DNA of 64,000 nt from Flavobacterium sp. SUN052 (GCF_028867935.1 NZ_JAPQNS010000008.1:310001-374000), one strand, 5' to 3'; positions 52,142 to 61,714 are shown, numbered from the stretch's first letter. Numbers and translations: made by a program. Notes: generated by a model from the letters alone, not told the origin.

Positions 52142-53869
52142 ATGTCTTACTTCAATATCGACGCGGTACCTCAGAATACATACGATGCCATTGTTATTGG
52201 CTCCGGGATCAGTGGGGGGTGGGCCGCCAAAGAATTAACGGGCAAGGGCCTTCGGACACTCGTGCTGGAACGCGGTCGCGATGTGCAGCACGTGACCGAT
52301 TACCCTACTACCATGAAGCAACCCTGGGAGTTTGAACACCGGGGACAATTGCTGCGGGAAGTGCGGGAGGCCAACCCGATCATCAGCAAATGTTACGCTT
52401 TTTATGAAGGCACCGAACAGTTTTTCGTAAAGGACGCCGAACATCCATACGTGCAGGACAAGCCTTTTGACTGGATCAGAGGCTATCAGGTGGGCGGGAA
52501 ATCGTTGATGTGGGCGCGGCAAACGCAGCGTTGGAGCGACTTCGATTTTGATGGCCCTGCCCGTGATGGTTTCGCTGTAGACTGGCCCATTCGGTATGCC
52601 GACATTGCACCCTGGTATAGCTACGTGGAGAAGTTTGCGGGTATCTCGGGCAATAAGGATGGCTTGGCCAGCCTGCCTGACGGTGAGTTTTTGCCTCCGC
52701 ACGAGTGGAATGCCGTGGAGAAACATTTTCAACAGAAAATAGCAGGCAAATATGCTGATCGGCACGTTATTATGGGCCGGGCCGCGCACATTACCCAACC
52801 CAAACCGATACACTTACAGCAGGGCAGGGCGCAGTGCCAGCGCCGAACCATCTGCGAACGTGGTTGCCCCTATGGTGGTTATTTCAGCAGCAATGCCAGC
52901 ACCTTGCCCTGGGCTATGCGCACCGGCAAAATGACCCTTCGGCCGCATTCGGTTGTGCATTCGATTATTTATGACGAAGGCAAAAAACGAGCTATCGGCG
53001 TACGGGTAATCGACGCGCAGACCAAGCAGATGCAGGAGTTTTATGCGCGCATCATTTTCCTGAATGCAGCCGCGCTGAACTCCAATCTTGTTCTGCTCAA
53101 CTCCACCTCCAATCGGTTCCCCAACGGCCTTGGCAACGATAGTGGTGTGCTGGGCAAATACGTTGCTTTCCATAACTACCGGGCGGGTATTTCGGCGGAG
53201 TATGATGGCATGCTAGACTTGACCACCGACGGCCGACGGCCCAACAGCCCATATATTCCCCGGTTCCGTAACCTGTTGAAGCAGGAAACGAGCGGGCCGG
53301 CGTCCCGGTTTTTACGCGGTTATGCAGCTGGTTTTTCGGCAGGTCGCGGTTCCCGCTCTGACCAGAGCGGGTTAGGCATCGACTTGAAAGCAAGTCTGTT
53401 ACACCCCAAGCTGGAAGGCTGGCACGTAGGCTCACACATGATGGGCGAAACCATTCCTAAAGAAACGAATTTTGTTGCGCTCGACTCGTCCTTGAAAGAT
53501 CCGTTTGGGATTCCGCAGCTGAAAATCTCGATAGCCTACGACGACAACGACGACAAGATGGTGAAAGACTACCAGGAGCAGATGACTGAAATGTTCACGG
53601 TAGCTGGTTTCAAAAACATCAAACTCCGCGACGACCATCGTAACCCCGGTCTCGATATTCACGAAATGGGTGGTGTTCGTATGGGTAAAGACCCCAAAAC
53701 GTCAATGCTGAATAAGTGGAATCAGTTACATACCTGCAAAAACGTGTTTGTGACTGACGGCTCCTTCATGACATCGACCTCCACCCAAAACCCGTCGCTG
53801 ACGTACATGGCAATGACAGCGCGTTCGGTTGATTATGCCGTCAAGGCCAGTAAGAGCGGGGGAGCGTAA
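52142..53869 (+). CDS. GMC-family flavoprotein dehydrogenase
   Basis: The 575-residue protein has the FAD dinucleotide motif near its start (YDAIVIGSGISGGWAAKEL). The segment GYQVGGKSLMWARQTQRW follows, then a Cys-rich stretch QCQRRTICERGCPYGGYF. The C-terminal part has DIHEMGGVRMGKDPKTSM and FVTDGSFMTSTSTQNPSLTY, with a catalytic His candidate in DIHEMGG. It lacks its own signal peptide. It would oxidise a sugar or alcohol outside the cytoplasm as a complex with subunit 3. A cytochrome subunit is not adjacent. Confidence 0.92.
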   Translation: MSYFNIDAVPQNTYDAIVIGSGISGGWAAKELTGKGLRTLVLERGRDVQHVTDYPTTMKQPWEFEHRGQLLREVREANPIISKCYAFYEGTEQFFVKDAEHPYVQDKPFDWIRGYQVGGKSLMWARQTQRWSDFDFDGPARDGFAVDWPIRYADIAPWYSYVEKFAGISGNKDGLASLPDGEFLPPHEWNAVEKHFQQKIAGKYADRHVIMGRAAHITQPKPIHLQQGRAQCQRRTICERGCPYGGYFSSNASTLPWAMRTGKMTLRPHSVVHSIIYDEGKKRAIGVRVIDAQTKQMQEFYARIIFLNAAALNSNLVLLNSTSNRFPNGLGNDSGVLGKYVAFHNYRAGISAEYDGMLDLTTDGRRPNSPYIPRFRNLLKQETSGPASRFLRGYAAGFSAGRGSRSDQSGLGIDLKASLLHPKLEGWHVGSHMMGETIPKETNFVALDSSLKDPFGIPQLKISIAYDDNDDKMVKDYQEQMTEMFTVAGFKNIKLRDDHRNPGLDIHEMGGVRMGKDPKTSMLNKWNQLHTCKNVFVTDGSFMTSTSTQNPSLTYMAMTARSVDYAVKASKSGGA

Positions 53870-53872
53870 GTG

Positions 53873-53924
53873 GTCAAACAGGTAATTGAGGTAAATAGAC
53901 AATTACCTCAATTACCTGTTTGAC
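53873..53924. terminator. Perfect hairpin between converging genes
   Basis: Arms 53873-53894 and 53903-53924 are exact reverse complements of 22 bases, with an 8-base loop. It fills the gap between the GMC gene and the kinase gene and touches the stop codon of the latter. Confidence 0.85.
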
Positions 53925-55165
53925 TATTTCCTGACCTCGTGATATCTCGGCAATACGAGTCGAAACGTAGTGCCCACCCCCGGATGCGTATCTACATCCA
54001 TTGTGCCGTTGAGCAACCCGCATAGCCGTTTTACAATGTGCAGCCCAATGCCTTCGCCCTGAGCGGGTGTTGCCCCCGAACGGCCCGTTGTGCTAACCGT
54101 TGATGGGGTTAGATGGGGCAACCCAGGACCTGTATCCTGCACAGTAAACTGCCACCACTGATCGTTTTCTGCGGACCAGCTGATGGTTACCCCTCCCTCA
54201 GGCGTATACTTGAGCGCGTTGAGCAGCAGGTTCTGCACAATCCGCTGCACTTTTACACCGTCGCTCTGCACAATCAACGAATCGGGCCCAATAAGCTCAA
54301 TGGACAGATTCCGTTCATCGGCAAGTGGCTGTGTTGTCTCCGCTACGCGGATTAGAAGCTTGGCAGCATCGAACGTTTCCGTAAATATTGTTTCCTGCCC
54401 CGCTTCGAGCCGAGCCAGATCCATAAGCTGGGTCAGCATGGTGGTCACCTTCGAGAGGTTCCGTTGGAGCATCTGTACCATTTCGGTACGCTCTTCCTCC
54501 GTATTATCGGGTTGATCGAGAATATAAGCCGCCCCTCGCATCACACCAAAGCTGCCTTTAAGATCGTGCGAGGCCATGCGTAATAAATGACTACGCTGCC
54601 GCATCAGTTCGTTCAGCTCACTCAGCGTTTGCTGCAAATCGGCTGCCCGTTCGGCTGCTCCAATTTTTTGAAGATCATGGTATTGTATAACACTCCCACT
54701 GATTACTTCGTGAATCAACCGAGTGCTAATCTGATCGGCTTCCAGCAGCGTAGCCGGGTCCGGGTTGGGAAAATCAGCCCAAAAATCTTTCGTCTGATGG
54801 ATAAGGCACTGATGCAGGTGAGCAATTTCGCTCATTAGTTCCTGCAAGGTATAGCCTTTTTGCCAACGGTGCATGCCGTGTTCGCGGGCCAGCAATATGG
54901 GGTCAGCAATAAATGTCTGAAGGGTTTCGGCAACCAGCTTGTTACTGAGAGCGAGTTCGGCCTGAGCTTCCAAACGTTGCGACAATACCGTTAGCAGATC
55001 GGGCACCCGATCTGTAAAATCATTGCGTGTGAGAGTTGTTGTTGTTGGCAGTGATGGATCTTGCTCACAAGCCTGCCGCCAGCTTTCTAGAATTGTTTCT
55101 TGATTTGTAACTAAATATGCCCCTAATTCAGCCAGTGGCTGTAGGGGTAAAGACGATTTGATCAT
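53924..55165 (-). CDS. Sensor histidine kinase, soluble
   Basis: ATG at 55165 (MIKSSLPLQPLAELGAYL) is favoured; an upstream start at 55210 is possible. The N-terminal 200 residues resemble an RsbR-type sensor domain (TNQETILESWRQACEQ). The H-box is RMASHDLKGSFGVMRG, the N-box VQRIVQNLLLNALKYTPEGG and the G-box VQDTGPGLP, then GIGLHIVKRL. No membrane span is present. It is divergent from a response regulator gene, its probable partner. Confidence 0.9.
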   Translation of the reverse strand: MIKSSLPLQPLAELGAYLVTNQETILESWRQACEQDPSLPTTTTLTRNDFTDRVPDLLTVLSQRLEAQAELALSNKLVAETLQTFIADPILLAREHGMHRWQKGYTLQELMSEIAHLHQCLIHQTKDFWADFPNPDPATLLEADQISTRLIHEVISGSVIQYHDLQKIGAAERAADLQQTLSELNELMRQRSHLLRMASHDLKGSFGVMRGAAYILDQPDNTEEERTEMVQMLQRNLSKVTTMLTQLMDLARLEAGQETIFTETFDAAKLLIRVAETTQPLADERNLSIELIGPDSLIVQSDGVKVQRIVQNLLLNALKYTPEGGVTISWSAENDQWWQFTVQDTGPGLPHLTPSTVSTTGRSGATPAQGEGIGLHIVKRLCGLLNGTMDVDTHPGVGTTFRLVLPRYHEVRK

Positions 55166-55303
55166 TAGTCGTTTACGAAGTTGGTGGTAGGTACATGGCT
55201 CAATATACATCGTTTAAGTAAATTTACTTAATTTTCCTCTTACCGATGTATCAATAGCATTACTTAAGAGAACGCTATTGACGTACTTGACCACATTTTC
55301 TTG

Positions 55304-55311
55304 TAAATTTG
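55304..55311 (+). promoter_or_regulatory. -7 element of the response regulator gene
   Basis: TAAATTTG fits TAnnTTTG. TTG at 55278-55280 lies 23 bases before it and another TTG at 55287-55289 lies 14 bases before it. Confidence 0.5.
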
Positions 55312-55381
55312 GGAAATAAAGGCGCTTGTTTTGCCTCTTAAGGAACACAAAAATTTTCTCTAATCTATCCCTAAGCATATT

Positions 55382-55840
55382 GTGCAGTCATACACCCGTG
55401 ATCGTCAGCCAAATATATTAGTAATTGAAGATAATCGAGACCAGCAGGTTCTGATTCGGTATGCTCTCCAACAAGCCATGCCGGGAATCGAATCAGTTAG
55501 TGTCTTTGACGAAAAAGAAGCGATTTCTTACTTAGATGAATGTGTCAGTCAACAACGTGAACTGCCCCGATTAGTACTTTTAGATCTTTACCTGCCCGAA
55601 GCCGAAGACGGCTGGCAGCTGCTCCAACGTCTCAAAGCATATCCCTCACGCCGGTCGATGCCCGTAGTTGTTCTGAGTGTTTCCAGTGCCGAAGACGATG
55701 TACACCGGTCATATCAGTTGGGTGCTAATTCATACATTGCCAAGCCCCTCGATTTTGAGCAATGGCTAACTTATTTCCAGACATTGCGGCAGTATTGGTG
55801 GGAAACAGTTACGTTACCCCGGCAGGCATACGAGTATTAA
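55382..55840 (+). CDS. Single-domain response regulator
   Basis: The 152-residue protein starts from GTG. It is a lone receiver domain: NILVIEDNRDQQVLIRYAL (acidic pair), the phosphoacceptor Asp68 in LVLLDLYLPEAEDGW, PVVVLSVSSAEDD and the conserved Lys in SYIAKPLDFEQW. No output domain follows. The EAEDGW spacing is as in Rcp1-like receivers. It probably relays phosphate from the divergent kinase. Confidence 0.9.
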   Translation: MQSYTRDRQPNILVIEDNRDQQVLIRYALQQAMPGIESVSVFDEKEAISYLDECVSQQRELPRLVLLDLYLPEAEDGWQLLQRLKAYPSRRSMPVVVLSVSSAEDDVHRSYQLGANSYIAKPLDFEQWLTYFQTLRQYWWETVTLPRQAYEY

Positions 55841-55847
55841 TCAGGCG

Positions 55848-56255
55848 CTATTGCCCCATAGCTACTGCTCCGGTCAGCACACTGAGTTCAGCTATCGATA
55901 GTTGAATGGTACGTGTATTGTTGCGGGTGATCCCAGCAGCAAGCGCTACAGTCAAAGCGCCTAAATTAAGCGCAACCACCTGCTCTGAGGTAGCCTGTAC
56001 CAGTTGCGCAGCCCGTACAATTAGCTGCAAAGCCGACGCATACGTGGGCTCGGTGGGTTCGGTAAGCAATAAATAGGCCCGCTCGTCCATATCTTGCGCC
56101 CGTGTTAACAGGCTATTCTGGTAAGCATTCAGGTCAAGATGTTGCACGGTTGTCAGGTCGTGCCAATTCATCCCCTGATAAACGTTGAGATTTCGAGCCA
56201 TCTCCCGCCATACCTGGGCCATTTCGGAAAGTTGAGTGCGACTAAGCTCGCCCAT
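55848..56255 (-). CDS. Hypothetical helical protein
   Basis: ATG at 56255 gives 135 residues (MGELSRTQLSEMAQVWREMA). An upstream start adds a Cys/His stretch unlike a coding region. The protein is helical by composition, with TRAQDMDERAYLLL and VRAAQLVQATSEQVVALNLGALTVALAAGI, the last part fairly hydrophobic. I do not recognise a family. It converges on the response regulator gene with 7 bases between stops. Confidence 0.6.
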   Translation of the reverse strand: MGELSRTQLSEMAQVWREMARNLNVYQGMNWHDLTTVQHLDLNAYQNSLLTRAQDMDERAYLLLTEPTEPTYASALQLIVRAAQLVQATSEQVVALNLGALTVALAAGITRNNTRTIQLSIAELSVLTGAVAMGQ

Positions 56256-56381
56256 TGATTTTTTGTGCTGACAATGACAGCAATATACCGAACTATGTAG
56301 TAACGCTATATGCGAATTCAAATGTTTTGACGGAACGGTAAGCCGCCAAAACCACCGAAGGCCGAAAACCGTTGATTAGGC

Positions 56382-57329
56382 ATGATAACTGCTCCAGTCA
56401 ACGTGGGTTATGCCTGTATAAACCTAAGCCTTCAGGCCCAAAAGATCACCACCACCCGGGGAATGATTAAGAAAACATTCACCGAAAAGGGCGTGCAGTA
56501 CGCGTCGCAGCTGGCGCTGCAAAATGTACAGGATTTGCTTAAAATAGTGGACTGGAACCTGGAAAACGGGTTTCGCCTATTTCGAATAACCTCCGATCTA
56601 TTCCCTTGGGCTTCAGAATATTCGCTAAACCAATTACCCGATTACGCCGAAATTCGGGCAACGCTGGAAGACGTTGGAGGCCGTCCCATTCGGCTAACGT
56701 TTCACCCCGGACCGTTTAATCATTTGGCGGGTCAGGGTAAGGTTCTCGGTAACACCATTACCGATCTGGAGTACCAGTCATCGGTGTTCGATTTGATGGG
56801 CCTTGCCCCCTCGCACTGGAACAAAATCAACATTCACGCGGGTGGCACATACGGCGACAAACAGGCCACACTCATCCGATTTGCCGAGAATTTTGGGAAG
56901 CTTTCCGAGAACCTGCGCGCCCGCCTGACCGTAGAAAATGATGATCGCCCATCGCTGTATTCAGTTACCGATTTGCTGTATCTGCACGAGCGCATCGGCA
57001 TCCCTATTGTGTTCGATTACTTTCATCATTCGCTGCATCCCGACAGTTTGACCGAAGAAGAGGCTTTTCTGACGGCCTACAACACCTGGGATGTGCGCCC
57101 GGTATTTCATTATTCTGACTCGCGGCAGGAACGCGAAGACCCCAAAGCCCGACGCGAAGCGCATGCCGACTGGCTTTATTCCGCCGTTAATACCTACGGC
57201 AAAGAAGTTGACATTGTATTTGAGTCGAAAATGAAAGAACTGGCTCTTCTGCGGCTGCGGGGCGACGAAGTAGTTATTAGCCCCAAACTAGCGAAACTCA
57301 TCGGTAAACAAGATGGCGTAGCGCTGTAA
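56382..57329 (+). CDS. uvsE: UV damage endonuclease
   Basis: The 315-residue protein has the UvdE TIM-barrel motifs: VNVGYACINLSLQ, FRLFRITSDLFPW, RLTFHPGPFNHLA, NKINIHAGGTYGDK, LTVENDDRP and VFDYFHHSLHP, then VFHYSDSR. Metal-binding His and Glu residues are visible in these blocks. The enzyme nicks DNA 5' of UV photoproducts and other lesions. It stands before a TonB receptor gene but is not functionally linked to it. Confidence 0.95.
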   Translation: MITAPVNVGYACINLSLQAQKITTTRGMIKKTFTEKGVQYASQLALQNVQDLLKIVDWNLENGFRLFRITSDLFPWASEYSLNQLPDYAEIRATLEDVGGRPIRLTFHPGPFNHLAGQGKVLGNTITDLEYQSSVFDLMGLAPSHWNKINIHAGGTYGDKQATLIRFAENFGKLSENLRARLTVENDDRPSLYSVTDLLYLHERIGIPIVFDYFHHSLHPDSLTEEEAFLTAYNTWDVRPVFHYSDSRQEREDPKARREAHADWLYSAVNTYGKEVDIVFESKMKELALLRLRGDEVVISPKLAKLIGKQDGVAL

Positions 57330-57414
57330 CCCTTTCGGGAAAAGCAAACAGTGCAGTAGGGGTATAGCAGATTTCGGTGGTCGTTGTTCCGATTCACCAT
57401 CTGACAAACGCTTT

Positions 57415-59805
57415 ATGTCTTTCGCACGCCTGCTCATCATCCTCACTGCTCACTGTTTACTGCTCACTGTTAACTGTCAGGCCCAGCGCCCTGTAACGCA
57501 AACCATCCGTGGCACCGTAATCGACCAAAGTCTGCAAACGCCCATTCCTGGTGCTACCGTAACGATTGTCAGCATAGTTCCTCTTCGGGGAATACTGACC
57601 GAAGCCGATGGTAGTTTCCGACTGAGTGATGTTCCAGTTGGTCGGCAAACGGTCAAAATTTCGTTCGTTGGCTATAAAGATGCCCTGCTGACTAACATTG
57701 TGCTGGATGCCGGTAAGGAATTAGTGCTAACCGTTGGGTTGCAGGAATCAGTAGCGCAACTCTCAGAAGTTACTGTAAAACCAACCATTGAAAAGGATAA
57801 ACCCCTTAATGAAATGGCGACGGTTTCGGCCCGAACCTTTTCCGTTGAGGAAACCCAGCGGTTTGCAGCTGCGGTAAACGACCCTGCCCGTATGGCCACG
57901 GCCTACGCCGGAGTAATTGGTGCCGATGATGGTAACAACACCATTGTGATTCGGGGCAACGCGCCCAATGGTTTGCTGTGGCGTATGGAAGGCGTCGAAA
58001 TTCCGAACCCAAATCACTTTGCCAATGTAGGAGCAGCATCGGGCGGCATCTCGATTCTGAGCGCCCAATTGCTGGCGAATTCCGATTTTATGACCGGGGC
58101 TTTCCCGGCAGAATATGGCAATGCGCTATCAGGCGTTTTTGACCTGAAATTGCGACGCGGTAACAACGCCAAACGCGAAAATACTATTCAGGTAGGTGTT
58201 TTAGGAATTGATGTATCGAGCGAAGGGCCGTTTTCTAAATCATACAAAGGCTCTTATCTTTTTAACTACCGCTACTCAACGCTGGGACTATTGTCGCGGA
58301 TCGGCGTTAACATTGGGCCCGGTGTGACTACGTTTCAGGATTTCTCGTTCAATGTGTATTTGCCAACCCGCAGGCTCGGTACACTTACGCTGTTTGGTTT
58401 TGGTGGACTGAGCAACCAAAACATTGACGCTCAACGCGATTCAACCACCTGGAAAGGCGAGTACGACCGCTACGATCAGCGGTTTTATGCCAACACCGGG
58501 GCTATTGGCCTTACCCATTCGATCAATATTGGCAAACGTGCTTACCTGAAAACAGTACTCTCAGCCTCGGGTTTCCGCACGGGTTTCGATGGCAATTACT
58601 TGATAAACAGCCGGGAGGCTCAGCCAAGAAACCGTGAATATTATGGTATCAATAAAACAATAGCCTCATCAACGCTGACCTACAAATTTTCGGCGCAACA
58701 TACCTTCCGGGTAGGCCTGATCGGCTCGGTTATTGGCTATAATCTCAACCGACAAGATTACAGCGACTCGTTGCGCGCGCTCGCAACAGTAGTGGATATT
58801 ACCAATCAAACGACCCAAACACTTCAAGCTTTTGGCCAATGGAATTACCGGCTGACGGATCAATTGACAGTCAATGCTGGCCTTCACTATCTCCGACTAG
58901 CGCTCAACGGCTCCGACGCCCTCGAACCACGCGGAAGCATCCGGTGGGCTTTCCGACCTAATCAGTCAGTTAGCGTTGGGTATGGTTTACATAGTCAGGT
59001 GCAGAACCCGGCAACCTATTTTGTGGTGAATCAGCAGCCCGATGGCTCATCGACGTCGCCAAACCGGAATCTGGGTTTCACCCGCTCACACCAGGTCGTA
59101 CTAGCCTATGATTACTCCTTTAACAACGGCCCCGACGGTCGACCACTCCGCCTAAAAGCAGAAACCTATTACCAATCGCTGTTTGGCATTCCGGTGAGCG
59201 CAACCGAGCATTCTTCTTACGCGATTATCAACTCGTTTAGCGGTCAAACAACCGAAGCATTGCGTAACGCGGGTAAGGGCCGCAACTATGGTGCGGAGTT
59301 AACGCTGGAGCAATTTATGTATCGCAATGCGTACTTTTTGTGGTCGTCGTCGTTGTATTGGTCAGAGTATCAGGGTTCAGATGCAGTTTGGCGAAGCACA
59401 CGCTGGGATGGCCGTTTTGCCACGAGTTTGCTGGCGGGCAAGGAGTTTATTTTTGGGCAAGCGTCGGGTCGCAACAATGTACTTGGCTTGAACATCAAAT
59501 TGACGTACTACGGTGGCTACCGCGACACACCAATTAACCTAGCCGCTTCGCAAGCGCAACAGGAAACCGTTTACTTCACCCAACAGGCTTTCACCCAAAA
59601 GCTCCCCAACTATTTCCGCACCGACGTTCGATTTAGCTGGAAACGCAACCGACCCCGCTCTACCCGCACGCTCTCCCTTGATCTGCAAAATGCAACCAAT
59701 CGCCAGAATGTCTTCAACCGTTATTTCGATGCCACCACCGGCACCACCCGCACCAGTTTCCAAACCGGCCTGATTCCGGTGTTGAGCTACCGGGTTTCGT
59801 TTTGA
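57415..59805 (+). CDS. TonB-dependent receptor with carboxypeptidase-like domain
   Basis: The 796-residue protein has a signal peptide (LLIILTAHCLLLTVNCQAQ). The carboxypeptidase-like domain follows (TIRGTVIDQSLQTPIPGA, then LTEADGSFRLSDVPVG), then the plug (NTIVIRGNAPNGLLWRMEGV) and a barrel ending PVLSYRVSF. It is clearly paralogous to the receptor at 15.9-18.2 kb and also lacks a SusD partner. The signal peptide is encoded by GCTCACTG-type repeats. The ligand is unknown. Confidence 0.92.
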   Translation: MSFARLLIILTAHCLLLTVNCQAQRPVTQTIRGTVIDQSLQTPIPGATVTIVSIVPLRGILTEADGSFRLSDVPVGRQTVKISFVGYKDALLTNIVLDAGKELVLTVGLQESVAQLSEVTVKPTIEKDKPLNEMATVSARTFSVEETQRFAAAVNDPARMATAYAGVIGADDGNNTIVIRGNAPNGLLWRMEGVEIPNPNHFANVGAASGGISILSAQLLANSDFMTGAFPAEYGNALSGVFDLKLRRGNNAKRENTIQVGVLGIDVSSEGPFSKSYKGSYLFNYRYSTLGLLSRIGVNIGPGVTTFQDFSFNVYLPTRRLGTLTLFGFGGLSNQNIDAQRDSTTWKGEYDRYDQRFYANTGAIGLTHSINIGKRAYLKTVLSASGFRTGFDGNYLINSREAQPRNREYYGINKTIASSTLTYKFSAQHTFRVGLIGSVIGYNLNRQDYSDSLRALATVVDITNQTTQTLQAFGQWNYRLTDQLTVNAGLHYLRLALNGSDALEPRGSIRWAFRPNQSVSVGYGLHSQVQNPATYFVVNQQPDGSSTSPNRNLGFTRSHQVVLAYDYSFNNGPDGRPLRLKAETYYQSLFGIPVSATEHSSYAIINSFSGQTTEALRNAGKGRNYGAELTLEQFMYRNAYFLWSSSLYWSEYQGSDAVWRSTRWDGRFATSLLAGKEFIFGQASGRNNVLGLNIKLTYYGGYRDTPINLAASQAQQETVYFTQQAFTQKLPNYFRTDVRFSWKRNRPRSTRTLSLDLQNATNRQNVFNRYFDATTGTTRTSFQTGLIPVLSYRVSF

Positions 59806-59814
59806 GAAAGTGGC

Positions 59815-59900
59815 ACTGGATATTAGATATTGGACGTTAGACTAAAGCCTTATCTTTGGGGTACTTCGTCTAAAATCCATTGTCCAATATCCAGCGTTTA
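59815..59900 (+). repeat. Imperfect hairpin across the M42 peptidase promoter
   Basis: CTGGATATTAGATATTGGAC on the left is opposed by GTCCAATATCCAG on the right. The right arm begins with GTCTAAAATCCATT. The -7 element lies in the loop. Words resemble those in the proS leader. Confidence 0.55.
59851..59858 (+). promoter_or_regulatory. -7 element of the M42 peptidase gene
   Basis: TATCTTTG with a TTG at 59830-59832, 18 bases before it, is the best two-part Bacteroidota promoter in the window. It lies 47 bases before the ATG. Confidence 0.6.
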
Positions 59901-59905
59901 TTTTC

Positions 59906-60976
59906 ATGACCGAACAAAGCAAAACATTCCTGTACGAATACCTTAATAATGCCTCCCCTACCGGCTTCGAGTCGTCGGGACAGCAAATATGGCTCAACTA
60001 CCTAAAGCCTTATATCGACGAATATCTCGTGGATACCTACGGCACAGCAGTGGGCATCATAGGGCCGGGCAAAGACTATAAAGTCGTGATTGAAGCTCAC
60101 TCCGATGAGATTTCGTGGTTCGTAAACTACATCTCTGACGATGGCTACCTATACGTGCGACGCAACGGTGGCTCCGATGCCGTTATTGCACCGTCGATGC
60201 GGGTAAATCTCCATACTAAAAAGGGCGTGGTGACGGGCATTTTTGGCTGGCCTGCCATTCACGTACGCGACCTCGCAAAAGACACGGCCCCCAAAGTAAC
60301 CGACCTATTTATTGACGTGGGAGCTGCCACCAAAGCCGAGGTCGAGGAAATGGGGATTCACGTCGGGACGGTTTGCACGTTTGTGGACGGGCTGACCGAA
60401 ATGAATGATCGCTATTACGTAGGCCGGGCGCTCGACAACCGCATGGGCGGGTTTATGATTGCTGAAGTAGCCCGGCAGTTGAAAGAAAACAACATCGAAC
60501 TACCGTTTACGCTGTACATTGTCAACGCCGTACAGGAAGAAATTGGCCTTCGCGGGGCCGAGATGATTGCCCGTCGACTCAAACCCGATCTGGCTATCTG
60601 CACCGACGTAACCCACGACACTCAGTCGCCCAAATACGACAAAAAAGAACAGGGTGACCTTAAGTGTGGCGAAGGTCCGGTGCTATGTTATGGTCCGGCC
60701 GTTCAAAACAACCTGCTCGATTTCATGATCGACGTGGCTAATCAAAAGGAGATTGCGTTTCAGCGGCAAGCCGTAAGCCGCTCTACCGGCACTGATACAG
60801 ATGCCTTTGCCTATGCAGCCGAGGGGGTTGCCTCAGCGCTGATTTCGCTACCGCTCAAATACATGCATACAACCGTTGAAACCGTCCATAAAAACGATGT
60901 AGAAGGCGTTATCAAACTCATGTATGAGGTGTTGTTAACTCTCAAAGGCAACGAGGACTTCCGATATATTAAGTAA
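59906..60976 (+). CDS. M42-family aminopeptidase
   Basis: The 356-residue protein has the M42 metal sites: VVIEAHSDEISWFV, GRALDNRMGGFM, VQEEIGLRGAEM (catalytic Glu pair), LAICTDVTHD and HTTVETVH near the end. Such enzymes form large tetrahedral aminopeptidases in the cytoplasm that finish breakdown of peptides. A terminator-like hairpin follows at 60997-61042. Confidence 0.93.
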   Translation: MTEQSKTFLYEYLNNASPTGFESSGQQIWLNYLKPYIDEYLVDTYGTAVGIIGPGKDYKVVIEAHSDEISWFVNYISDDGYLYVRRNGGSDAVIAPSMRVNLHTKKGVVTGIFGWPAIHVRDLAKDTAPKVTDLFIDVGAATKAEVEEMGIHVGTVCTFVDGLTEMNDRYYVGRALDNRMGGFMIAEVARQLKENNIELPFTLYIVNAVQEEIGLRGAEMIARRLKPDLAICTDVTHDTQSPKYDKKEQGDLKCGEGPVLCYGPAVQNNLLDFMIDVANQKEIAFQRQAVSRSTGTDTDAFAYAAEGVASALISLPLKYMHTTVETVHKNDVEGVIKLMYEVLLTLKGNEDFRYIK

Positions 60977-60996
60977 CGAGTTCGTTATCGAAAGGT

Positions 60997-61042
60997 TGAA
61001 GGCTGCTGATAATGGCTGATTTAGATCATTTTCCGCAGCCTT
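60997..61042 (+). terminator. Hairpin after the M42 gene
   Basis: GAAGGCTGC at 60997-61005 pairs with GCAGCCTTC at 61034-61042, followed by CGCCTTTT. The 28-base loop is long. Confidence 0.55.
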
Positions 61043-61070
61043 CCGCCTTTTAGCATTACCAACGCCGATT

Positions 61071-61673
61071 TTATTTAGGAAAGCCCGGGCTTGTTTTTAC
61101 CTCTTCTATTTGCTGACGATGGCGTTCGCTGTGGGCGGCAAGTAGTAATAGGGCCTGATAAGTATCCAAAAGCCCCATCGGATGCTTCCAATAATGTGTT
61201 CGTAACTCCTCGGGGGTCGTCTTAAGGTACTCAATCGTTTTGTCCCGTTGCTGGACAAACGTTTGCAACGCAGCATCAGTAGTTGGGAATTTGCCCGATG
61301 GTTTCAACACTTCGGGAGCGTTAGCTTTACCACTCCGATTCGTCATCAGACTCACTACCTCCTCATCCGTAAGTTTGACTTCACCACGGCGGCTGGCATC
61401 AGCAGGGCCCTGCGCGGCTCCCTGTTGCCAGTTGAAAATATCTACTTCGGATAACGCAATGTGTTCCAGACAATCGGCAATTGACCAACGCGTTGGGTCG
61501 GCCTTGAAAGCCAATTGAGCAGACGACAATCCAGTCACGCTTTTCAGAACGGCGGCTTTCGTCTTCTGAAACAAATCAATCGCTTTGGTGCGTTCGGCTG
61601 CCGTGAGTGGCTGGGCTAGGGTAGGCAGCGCGATCAAAATCGCCAGGGTGGTAATGAGCCAGTTCTTTTTCAT
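61071..61673 (-). CDS. DinB-family protein, exported
   Basis: ATG at 61673 gives about 200 residues with a signal peptide (WLITTLAILIALPTLAQ). The DinB four-helix fold shows ADCLEHIALSEVDIFNW and LLLAAHSERHRQQIEEV, giving the three-His metal site. Known relatives include thiol-dependent transferases and proteins of unknown role. Export makes a DNA-related function unlikely. It lies 42 bases from the ATPase gene on the same strand. Confidence 0.85.
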   Translation of the reverse strand: MKKNWLITTLAILIALPTLAQPLTAAERTKAIDLFQKTKAAVLKSVTGLSSAQLAFKADPTRWSIADCLEHIALSEVDIFNWQQGAAQGPADASRRGEVKLTDEEVVSLMTNRSGKANAPEVLKPSGKFPTTDAALQTFVQQRDKTIEYLKTTPEELRTHYWKHPMGLLDTYQALLLLAAHSERHRQQIEEVKTSPGFPK

Positions 61674-61714
61674 GTGGTGTACAATACTGATCAAGGTTTA
61701 GGCCACTTCACAAC

